Positions 25,271 through 32,044 of a DNA stretch of 45,188 nucleotides are shown here, piece after piece. Under the pieces are notes generated by a model, which was given only the letters and a program-made list of their open reading frames with translations, did no database searches and was not told the origin of the DNA. Both the position numbers and the translations under genes were made by a program. Source of the DNA: Planctomyces sp. (lineage in GTDB: Bacteria > Planctomycetota > Planctomycetia > Planctomycetales > Planctomycetaceae); NCBI GenBank assembly GCA_005798445.1, contig SYJG01000003.1:1-45188 (forward strand). Direction: 5' to 3'. Every line of letters starts with the position of its first letter. Position 1 is the stretch's first letter.

Positions 25271-26830
25271 ATGCGTTCTCGTCGCGAATTCTTGGCGGAT
25301 GTTGGTAGCGGGATGTTGGTGGCGGGAGTCGGCTACAGCACGGCTCTGGATTTGGGGCTGTCCACGGCCAGAGCGGCGGAAGGTTCGGACACGAATGCGT
25401 TGACGTTTGGTAGCTTCGAACCGCTGGTCGGTCTGATGCAGGACACACCGGTCAAGAAGTTGCTCTCGGTGCTGGTCGAGAAGATGCACAACGGCACGGA
25501 ACTGAAAACGCTTGTCGCGGCGGCGGCACTCGCCAACGCGAGAACCTTTGGCGGCGAGGACTACATCGGCTTCCACACGATGATGGCCATGATGCCGGCC
25601 TATCAGATGTCTCTAGAGTTGCCGACCGAGAAGGCAGCCTTGCCCGTGCTGAAAGTGCTGTATCGAAACACGAACCGCATTCACGATTTTGGCGGACGTA
25701 AGAACGAAGTTCTGCATCCGATCAACGCCGGGACTTTGTCCGTTGGTGCTGTTCCGGGTGAAGCCGTTCGCGACGCCGTTCACAGCAAAGACATCAAAGT
25801 CGCCGAGCAAACCTTTGCGGTGGCGGCGACCTCCCCGGAGGAAGCGTTCAACGCGGTGATGTACGCCGTCGATGACAACACCGAAGTGCATCGCGTCGTA
25901 TTGCCGTATCGAGCCTACGCGTTGCTCGATCTGGTTGGCTCCGAGCAAGCGGTGACGATGTTGCGGCAGTCGGTTCGCTACTGCGTAAAGAGCGAACGCC
26001 GAGACAATCGCAACGCCGAGTTCGATCGGCCGCGCACGCTGCTGCCGAAGGTGTTCGATCAGCACAAGCTCGCTGGCAAGACGCCCGGTACGCGAGTTCC
26101 CGACGACGCTTGGGTCGAGAGTTTCTGTCAGACGCTCTTCAAGGCGACTCCCGACCAAGCCGCTGATTTCGCGGGTGCCGCTTTGGCCGAGGGAATCGCG
26201 CCCGATGCGATTTGCGAAGCGATCTGTCTGGCGGCGAATCAACTGGTGCTTCGAGATGTCGGCCGCACCGAACGCGAAGTTCAGCCGGGCAAGCCGCTGG
26301 GCAGCGTGCATGGCGATTCGATCGGCGTGCATGCGTCCGACTCGGCGAATGCGTGGCGGAACATGGTCAAATTCAGCAACACTCGCAATCAGTTTGCTTG
26401 CACGATCCTGGGCGCGTTCCAGGTCGCCTACGACCGAGTCAATCGGGGCGGCGACTTCCTCAACTGGCAGCCCCGTCCACACGCCGAGCATCTCGAAAAG
26501 ATTACGACGCGTGATCCGAACAAGTTGCTTGCCGAAGCGGAAGCCGCGATTCGAGCGAACGAGCAAGCTCGCGCCGCCGCTGTCGTGCATCTGATCGGCG
26601 AGTTGAAGCACTCGCCCCGCCCGGTGCTCGATCTGCTGTTGAAGTACGCGATCAGTGAAGACGGTGCTCTGCACGCCGAGAAGTACTACCGCACTGCCAG
26701 CGAAGAGTTCGCAAACATGCGGCAACCGTTCCGCTGGCGACAACTCACCGCGTTGGCCCGCGTCACGGCCAGCGAGTTTGGTTCCCCGGCCGCGGGCTGC
26801 GATGAGGCGATGGAGCTATTGAAGGTGTGA
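25271..26830 (+). CDS. Tat-exported protein of unknown function
   Basis: A 519-residue protein starting at 25271, six bases after GGAGG. A twin-arginine signal opens it (MRSRREFLADV, hydrophobic stretch, end near ARAAEG). The remainder is mostly helical. Histidine-containing segments (EDYIGFHTMMAMMPAY, RNTNRIHDFGGRKNE, GSVHGDSIGVHASDSANAW) could bind a metal or cofactor, as Tat substrates often do, but I recognise no family. Its stop overlaps a GTG just before the start of the next gene, so it forms an operon with the PSCyt1/DUF1549/DUF1553 gene. It is divergent from the ubiquitin-like operon. Confidence 0.8.
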   Translation: MRSRREFLADVGSGMLVAGVGYSTALDLGLSTARAAEGSDTNALTFGSFEPLVGLMQDTPVKKLLSVLVEKMHNGTELKTLVAAAALANARTFGGEDYIGFHTMMAMMPAYQMSLELPTEKAALPVLKVLYRNTNRIHDFGGRKNEVLHPINAGTLSVGAVPGEAVRDAVHSKDIKVAEQTFAVAATSPEEAFNAVMYAVDDNTEVHRVVLPYRAYALLDLVGSEQAVTMLRQSVRYCVKSERRDNRNAEFDRPRTLLPKVFDQHKLAGKTPGTRVPDDAWVESFCQTLFKATPDQAADFAGAALAEGIAPDAICEAICLAANQLVLRDVGRTEREVQPGKPLGSVHGDSIGVHASDSANAWRNMVKFSNTRNQFACTILGAFQVAYDRVNRGGDFLNWQPRPHAEHLEKITTRDPNKLLAEAEAAIRANEQARAAAVVHLIGELKHSPRPVLDLLLKYAISEDGALHAEKYYRTASEEFANMRQPFRWRQLTALARVTASEFGSPAAGCDEAMELLKV

Positions 26831-26832
26831 GC

Positions 26833-29385
26833 ATGAAAAGCGGTTGGATCACATTCGCCGTCCTCCTTGCGGGGACGGCGAATTTTTTCGTTCTGGCACA
26901 GGACACTTCGTCGAAAAGCGAAGCCACCGCCGCCGATTTCGAATTCTTCGAGAAGCGAGTGCGACCGCTTTTGGTGCAACGCTGCTTTGAGTGTCACTCG
27001 GCAAAGGCGGAAAAGCTAAAAGGCGGACTGTTGCTCGACAGCCGCGAGGCGATCCTTTCTGGCGGAGATAGCGGGCCGGCGGTCGTGGTCGGGGATGTCG
27101 AGAAGAGCCTGATCGTTCAAGCAATTCGGTTCGACAATGAGAATGTGCAGATGCCACCGGCGGGCAAGTTGCCGGAGGCAGAGATCGCCGTGCTGACCGA
27201 ATGGGTGCAACGCGGATTTCCGTTCCCAGTGGCCAACGCGACGAAGGTAAGTCGCCGAGCCATCGACATCGCCGAAGGGAAGAAACATTGGGCGTTTCAG
27301 CCCCTGAGCGTAGCCCGACTCTCAGAGTCGGGTCTCGAAAAAGTCAGACCCGACTTGGAAAGTCGGGCTACGGAGCGACGAACTCGGCTCGACGGCTTTA
27401 TTCACGCGGCTCAGCGAAAGCAGGGATTGTCACCAGCGCCAGAGGCATCCAAGGGGAGGTTGATCCGACGATTGACGATTGATTTGCTCGGCTTGCCTCC
27501 GTCGCCGGGGGACGTTCAAGAGTTTCTCGCCGATGAATCTCCCGATGCTTATGAGCACCTCGTCGAGCGGTTGCTGGCTGATCCGCGATTCGGTGAGCGT
27601 TGGGCGCGGACGTGGCTCGATCTGGCGCGGTATTGCGACATCGGCGAGTCGTGGCGCACCGGGGAAGGGCAGCCGTGGCTGTATCGGGATTGGGTCGTGC
27701 GGGCGATGAATGAAGACCTGCCGTATGACGAGTTCGTTCGGAAGCAGTTGGCCGCCGATCTGGCGAGCGGCTGGGCGTCAGCCCACCGAGACTTGCCTTC
27801 AAAATCCGATTCTCGCGATCTCGGTGGGCTGACGCCCAGCCGCTCACCTATGAACGATGCGGACATGGCGGCGCTTGGATTTCTCGGACTCAGCCCGACG
27901 TATTGGAAGGAACTCAAACTCGACCACAACGTCATCAAGCAAGTCGTTGCGGAAGAGTGGGAAGAGCGGATCGAGGCGATAGGCGGGACATTCCTCGGGC
28001 TGACGTTGGCCTGCGCGCGGTGCCACGACCACAAATTTGATCCGATCACGCAGCAGGATTACTACGGCCTGGCCGGAGTGCTCGCGAGCATCAAGATCGA
28101 CGACCAGCCGATCATCGAAAAGCCGTTGGCTGATCGAGCGGCGGCGGCGCGGACACTGATCAAAGAATCGCAGTCGCAGCTCGACAAGCTGCTGAAGGAA
28201 CCAAAACCTGGAGACAACGCGACCGACGAGATGAAGGCGAAGGCGGCGGAAAACGCGAAGCAAATCGAATCGCTGCGAGCCAAAGTCACGGAACTTCAAG
28301 CGACGCCGCAGCTCAACACGCCGGTGGCGTTTGGCGTCACCGAAGCGGCGATGCTTGTCCTCCCCGATGGGCCGAACCGAACGAAGATCGAATACAAGCC
28401 GAGCGAGCCGCAGAACGTCGCCATGCAAATTCGCGGCAACGCGGCGAATGTCGGAGCGGTCGTGTCGCGTCGGTTCGTGTCGGTGCTGTCGCCGAGCGAG
28501 CCGGCTCCGTTCAAGAACGGAAGTGGGCGATTGGAGTTGGCGAATGCAATCGTCACTGATGCGGCTCCGCTGACGGCGCGAGTCATCGTCAATCGGATTT
28601 GGGCGCATCACTTCGGACGTGGTCTCGTGGCGACGCCGAGCAATTTCGGCACTCAAGGCGAGAAGCCGACTCACCCGGAACTGCTGGACGATCTCGCGGC
28701 GCGATTCATCGAGCATGGCTGGTCGCTGAAGTGGCTGCATCGCGAGGTCGTGCTGTCGGCAACGTACAGGCAGAAGAGTGGCGAGTTGTTCGTTGTTAGT
28801 GGCGAGCAAGGCACTAACTCACAACTCGCCACTCACAACTCGCCACTCTCCCGTGACTCCGACAACCTCTGGCTCGCTCGCATGCCGGTGCGGAAATTGG
28901 ACGTTGAGGCTTGGCGAGACTCGATGCTGGTGGCGACGGGCGAAATGGAGCGGCGCGTTGGCGGTGCTCCGCAGGAATTGAGCGAAACGGCGAACGCTCG
29001 GCGAACGGTTTACGGTTTAATCCGACGGCGTGAGTTGTCGGACCTGTTGCGGCTGCATGATTTTCCGGACCCGGTGTCTCACAGCGGTTCGCGGATGCCG
29101 ACGACAACTCCGTTGCAGCAGCTCTTCGTTTTGAACAGCTCGTTCATGCAGTCGCGTGCAGCGATGTTGGCTCGAACGGTGCAAGCCGAGCGACCGGACG
29201 ACCTCGCGGCTCAGGTGACGCGGGCTTACGAGCGGCTCTTTCAACGCAACGCCGCTCCCGGCGAGGTTGCTGCCGGAGTTGAGTTTCTGAAATCCTCACA
29301 AGCGGACGGCGTGACGCTCGACGTCGCTTGGCGGCAGTACGCTCAGGCGTTGTTGGCGAGCAACGAACTGCAATTCGTGGATTGA
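26833..29385 (+). CDS. PSCyt1 / DUF1549 / DUF1553 cytochrome-like exported protein carrying three in-frame palindromic elements
   Basis: An 850-residue planctomycete hallmark protein. After a signal peptide, PSCyt1 has a haem motif (C51-x2-C54-H55, CFECHS) and ends near MPPAGKLPEAEI. DUF1549 follows (RLIRRLTIDLLGLPPSP, RWARTWLDLARYCD), with a second CxxCH (CARCHDHKFDPI); DUF1553 closes it (RVIVNRIWAHHFGRGL, HPELLDDLAARF). These proteins usually pair with DUF1501 proteins; their role is unproven, possibly in polysaccharide or sulfated-sugar use. Three inverted-repeat elements lie in frame: residues about 159-180, 311-338 and 648-673, all between conserved blocks, adding Ser/Arg-rich stretches without stopping translation. 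The start at 26833 has a cleaner leader than the GTG two codons earlier. Confidence 0.92.
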   Translation: MKSGWITFAVLLAGTANFFVLAQDTSSKSEATAADFEFFEKRVRPLLVQRCFECHSAKAEKLKGGLLLDSREAILSGGDSGPAVVVGDVEKSLIVQAIRFDNENVQMPPAGKLPEAEIAVLTEWVQRGFPFPVANATKVSRRAIDIAEGKKHWAFQPLSVARLSESGLEKVRPDLESRATERRTRLDGFIHAAQRKQGLSPAPEASKGRLIRRLTIDLLGLPPSPGDVQEFLADESPDAYEHLVERLLADPRFGERWARTWLDLARYCDIGESWRTGEGQPWLYRDWVVRAMNEDLPYDEFVRKQLAADLASGWASAHRDLPSKSDSRDLGGLTPSRSPMNDADMAALGFLGLSPTYWKELKLDHNVIKQVVAEEWEERIEAIGGTFLGLTLACARCHDHKFDPITQQDYYGLAGVLASIKIDDQPIIEKPLADRAAAARTLIKESQSQLDKLLKEPKPGDNATDEMKAKAAENAKQIESLRAKVTELQATPQLNTPVAFGVTEAAMLVLPDGPNRTKIEYKPSEPQNVAMQIRGNAANVGAVVSRRFVSVLSPSEPAPFKNGSGRLELANAIVTDAAPLTARVIVNRIWAHHFGRGLVATPSNFGTQGEKPTHPELLDDLAARFIEHGWSLKWLHREVVLSATYRQKSGELFVVSGEQGTNSQLATHNSPLSRDSDNLWLARMPVRKLDVEAWRDSMLVATGEMERRVGGAPQELSETANARRTVYGLIRRRELSDLLRLHDFPDPVSHSGSRMPTTTPLQQLFVLNSSFMQSRAAMLARTVQAERPDDLAAQVTRAYERLFQRNAAPGEVAAGVEFLKSSQADGVTLDVAWRQYAQALLASNELQFVD
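27309..27372. repeat. In-frame palindromic element in the DUF1549/1553 gene, element 1 (GACTC family, copy 3)
   Basis: Outer arms CGTAGCCCGACT (27309-27320) and AGTCGGGCTACG (27361-27372) are perfectly complementary; inner arms AGTCGGGTCT (27326-27335) and AGACCCGACT (27346-27355) also pair. The sequence matches the intergenic copy at 2221-2332, so a mobile or copied element has entered the gene. It encodes a Ser/Arg/Glu-rich stretch between PSCyt1 and DUF1549 and keeps the frame open. Confidence 0.9.
27765..27845. repeat. In-frame palindromic element in the DUF1549/1553 gene, element 2
   Basis: Perfect 26-base arms (27765-27790 and 27820-27845; they begin GAGCGGCTGGGC) enclose a 29-base loop. 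The element inserts the stretch around WASAHRDLPSK ... GGLTPSRSP between DUF1549 blocks where relatives normally continue directly. It is an independent family from element 1. The perfect arms suggest recent insertion or continuing correction between arms. Confidence 0.92.
28775..28849. repeat. In-frame palindromic element in the DUF1549/1553 gene, element 3
   Basis: Perfect 15-base arms AGAGTGGCGAGTTGT (28775-28789) and ACAACTCGCCACTCT (28835-28849). The inner part has GTTAGT against ACTAAC and a 13-base direct repeat ACAACTCGCCACT at 28821 and 28835. It encodes a Ser/Asn/Gln-rich insertion inside DUF1553, just after the conserved VVLSATYRQKSG block, where family members usually run on to the DNxLWxR motif, here SDNLWLARMP. 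Confidence 0.9.
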
Positions 29386-29390
29386 TCATT

Positions 29391-29960
29391 TTGGAAACGT
29401 CCCTCAGCTTGCTCGAACGTTTGCGGAATTCTCCGGACGATGCGGATTGGAGCAGGCTGATCGAGGCGTACTCGCCGCTGGTGCGGGCATGGGTGTTACG
29501 GTCGGGTGTGCAACCGGCGGATGCGGATGATCTCGTGCAAGAGGTGCTGCTCGTCGTGCATCGCGAGCTGCCGAAGTTTCAGCACAACCAGCGGACAGGT
29601 GCCTTTCGGAGCTGGCTGCGGCAGATCGTCGTTCATCGGCTGCGCAATTTCTGGCGGTCACGCGACCGGCAGATCGCCCCTGGAGATGACGAGCAGCTTC
29701 GACAGCTCGAAGACGACGGCAGTCACCTCAGTCAGCTTTGGGACCGCGAACACAATCTGGCGGTCGCTCGCAAGCTGCTGGAGATGATCGAGTCGCGGTT
29801 CACGGAATCAACTCGGCAAGTCTTCTGCCGATTAGTCTTGGACGGAGCCGACGCGGATACCGTTGCCGCCGAGACGGGACTGTCGCTCAACGCGATCTTC
29901 ACGGCGAAGTCGCGAGTCCTGCGAGAACTGCGGCGGTTGGGGCAAGGCCTGCTGGACTGA
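29391..29960 (+). CDS. ECF-type RNA polymerase sigma factor
   Basis: A 189-residue sigma-70 family factor. Region 2 is visible as WSRLIEAYSPLVRAWV and ADDLVQEVLLVVHRELPKF with the following RTGAFRSWLRQIVVHRLRNFWR; region 4 at the C-terminus contains the helix-turn-helix GADADTVAAETGLSLNAIFTAKSR. No region 3 is present, as in ECF factors. I take the TTG at 29391 (reading ETSLSLLERLR, the usual start of planctomycete ECFs) as start; an earlier in-frame TTG at 29328 would overlap the previous gene by 58 bases. The Ser/Thr kinase follows, a frequent planctomycete ECF-kinase pairing, so the kinase may control it. Confidence 0.9.
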   Translation: METSLSLLERLRNSPDDADWSRLIEAYSPLVRAWVLRSGVQPADADDLVQEVLLVVHRELPKFQHNQRTGAFRSWLRQIVVHRLRNFWRSRDRQIAPGDDEQLRQLEDDGSHLSQLWDREHNLAVARKLLEMIESRFTESTRQVFCRLVLDGADADTVAAETGLSLNAIFTAKSRVLRELRRLGQGLLD

Positions 29961-29963
29961 ACG

Positions 29964-29990
29964 AGATCTCAAATCTGAAATCTCAAATTT
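29964..29990. repeat. AT-rich repeat after the sigma-factor gene
   Basis: The motif ATCTCAAATCTGAAATCTCAAATTT appears in part twice within 27 bases, in a gap otherwise GC-rich, and resembles the AT-rich direct repeats at 22274-22315 and the AATTCGAAATCTGAGATTC string near 31963-31981. It lies 4 bases past the sigma stop. The significance is unknown. Confidence 0.5.
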
Positions 29991-30102
29991 CGGAAGATTC
30001 GCAGCAAGAATTCGCTGCTGGCTGCACTTCTGCTTGTTAGCGTGTGGCCGCCCTTCGTAGGCCGGCATTCGCCCCGCAACTTGAGTCCTTCTCTGGTGCC
30101 GC

Positions 30103-31923
30103 ATGACGGATGGATTGTTGACGCATCCGACGCTCGAACAACTAGCCGCATTTGACGCGGGGCGGTTGGGGGACGCGGATTCGTATACCATCGAGCGACA
30201 TTTGGAGGAGTGCTCTCAGTGCTGTCAGATTCTGAAGCAATTGCCGGGCGAGGACGGTTATGTCGCACTGCTGCGTGAAGCGGTCGTTGCCGGCGATGTG
30301 AAGGTGGTCTCGTCGACACGAGCGATGGCGGTCGACGACACCAACGGCCGGCGCGGACTAGCGACCGAGGGTGCCCAGATCGGGGCGGCAGGTGGCCGGT
30401 CACGTCGTTTCGGTAATTATGAATTACTGGCCGAGATCGCTCGCGGTGGCATGGGAGTCGTTTACAAGGCGAGGCAAATCGGACTGAATCGGCTCGTCGC
30501 GCTGAAGATGATTCGATCGGGGCAACTGGCTTCGGCCGAAGAAGTACAGAGGTTTCGCGCGGAAGCCAACGCGGCGGCGCATCTGGATCATCCAGGCATC
30601 GTGCCGATTTACGAAGTTGGCGAGCAGGACGGCCAGCATTTTTTTACGATGGCTCTGGTGAACGGCAGCGACCTGGCTGAGCGATTGCGTCAGGGGCCGA
30701 TGCCTCCGCGCGAGGTCGCCTCGCTAGTTCGCAGCATCGCGCTTGCGGTGCAGCACGCTCACGACAAAGGGGTGATTCATCGCGATTTGAAACCGGCCAA
30801 TGTGTTGTTGGAGGGGTCAGGGGTCGGGGGTCAGGGATCAGGGAAGACGGAAACCGATTCCTTGTCTTCTACGACGCATCGTCCCCAACCCCTCACCCCT
30901 CGCATCACCGACTTTGGACTGGCCAAGCTTGTCCAGAGCGATGTGCATTTGACGGGCAGCGGACAAGTCGTTGGCACACCCAGCTTCATGCCGCCTGAGC
31001 AAGCGGCGGGACGCACGAAGGACATCCGTGAGACGGCCGACGTGTATTCGCTGGGCGCGATCTTGTACGCCTGTCTGACTGGCCGGCCGCCGCATCAGGC
31101 GGCCACGGCACTCGAAACGGTCATGCAAGTCTTGGATGCCGAGCCAGCGCCGCCGCGATTGCTCAACCCGCAGGTGCCTCGCGGCTTGGAAGCGATTTGC
31201 TTGAAGTGTCTCCAAAAAGAACCAGCGCGGCGCTATGCCACGGCGCAGCAAGTGGCGGACGAACTCCAGAGGTTTTGGGAAGGCGAGCCGATTCAAGCGT
31301 CGTCCGTCCATCTGTTCGATTACATGCTGCATGCGCTGCGAAAGGATCGTCACGAAGAGAACTTTCGGGACTGGGGATTCGGTTTGATGGTGTTTGGGTT
31401 GGTCATCGCCGTCTCGCATGTAGCGACGTTTCTGTTGGAGTCGGCGGGCGAAGGTTTACTGACTGCCTATTGGCTGCCGCGCGGTTTGATGGTGGTGCTG
31501 CTGTTGCTTCTGCTGCGGCGATTTCGTCGGCATTCGATCTTGCCGACCAATTCGGCCGAGCGACTGGTGTGGGGTGTGTGGGTTGGCTACTTGATTTGTG
31601 CGGGAGTCATCAGTGCGACGCTCTCTGCCAGTGGACTCGATCCGCGACTCCTGTACGCCTTTAGCGCGATTCTCGGTGGCCTGGGTTTTTTCATCATGGG
31701 AGTGCATGTCTGGGGTGGAGCGTACGTGATCGGCTGGGCGTTCCTGTTGGCGGCTCCGCTGCTGAGTATCGCTCCCAAGTCGGCATCCTTGGCTTATGGA
31801 ATTTTGTGGGGAGTTTCGTGTTTGGCATTTGGAGGCCACTATTGGCGTCTATCACGTTCCACCGTCTCGACCCAAGGACTCCATGAGGGCCGAGCGGTCG
31901 AAGACCACGTTTCCAAGCCGTAG
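30103..31923 (+). CDS. Membrane Ser/Thr protein kinase with N-terminal zinc motif and an in-frame repeat element
   Basis: A 606-residue kinase. N-terminal HLEECSQCC (H33, C37, C40) resembles the zinc motif of anti-sigma factors, fitting its position next to the ECF gene. The catalytic domain is complete: GGMG loop (115-118), K135, H226-R227-D228 (HRDLKPANVLL), D270-F271-G272, GTPSFMPPEQ and DVYSLGAILY. Residues 237-267, between the HRD block and DFG, derive from a G-rich/C-rich inverted repeat (30811-30901); normal kinases have only a few residues here. The C-terminus has about six to eight membrane helices from residue 424 on. The stop TAG is the first codon of another palindrome (31921-32030). 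Confidence 0.92.
   Translation: MTDGLLTHPTLEQLAAFDAGRLGDADSYTIERHLEECSQCCQILKQLPGEDGYVALLREAVVAGDVKVVSSTRAMAVDDTNGRRGLATEGAQIGAAGGRSRRFGNYELLAEIARGGMGVVYKARQIGLNRLVALKMIRSGQLASAEEVQRFRAEANAAAHLDHPGIVPIYEVGEQDGQHFFTMALVNGSDLAERLRQGPMPPREVASLVRSIALAVQHAHDKGVIHRDLKPANVLLEGSGVGGQGSGKTETDSLSSTTHRPQPLTPRITDFGLAKLVQSDVHLTGSGQVVGTPSFMPPEQAAGRTKDIRETADVYSLGAILYACLTGRPPHQAATALETVMQVLDAEPAPPRLLNPQVPRGLEAICLKCLQKEPARRYATAQQVADELQRFWEGEPIQASSVHLFDYMLHALRKDRHEENFRDWGFGLMVFGLVIAVSHVATFLLESAGEGLLTAYWLPRGLMVVLLLLLLRRFRRHSILPTNSAERLVWGVWVGYLICAGVISATLSASGLDPRLLYAFSAILGGLGFFIMGVHVWGGAYVIGWAFLLAAPLLSIAPKSASLAYGILWGVSCLAFGGHYWRLSRSTVSTQGLHEGRAVEDHVSKP
30811..30901. repeat. In-frame inverted repeat in the kinase gene (GGGGTCAGGGG family)
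   Basis: The left arm GAGGGGTCAGGGGTCGGGG (30811-30829) pairs with CCCCAACCCCTCACCCCTC (30883-30901) with two mismatches. It contributes residues 237-267 of the kinase, between HRDLKPANVLL and the DFG motif, with no stop. A related G-rich/C-rich repeat is at 44961-45049. Confidence 0.85.
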
Positions 31924-32030
31924 GGTGGGACCAGCTCACGAAGTGAGCGCCGGCACACCTTCAGAATTCGAAATCTGAGATTCGTGAATTGAAGTTCCTG
32001 GTGGGCCGGCGCTGCGCTGGTCCCACCCTA
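31921..32030. repeat. Palindromic element that begins with the kinase stop codon
   Basis: The 15-base arms TAGGGTGGGACCAGC (31921-31935) and GCTGGTCCCACCCTA (32016-32030) are perfect; inner GCGCCGGC (31947-31954) pairs with GCCGGCGC (32005-32012). The kinase stop codon TAG is the first three bases of the left arm, so the element may have supplied the stop and changed the protein's end. It also forms a strong hairpin between two same-strand genes. Confidence 0.9.
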
Positions 32031-32044
32031 CAAAGGGAGGCATC

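Noticed and set aside
25613..26743. Minus-strand open frame of 376 codons across the Tat-exported gene
   Set aside because: Antisense of a well-supported gene with its own ribosome-binding site; no recognisable domain.
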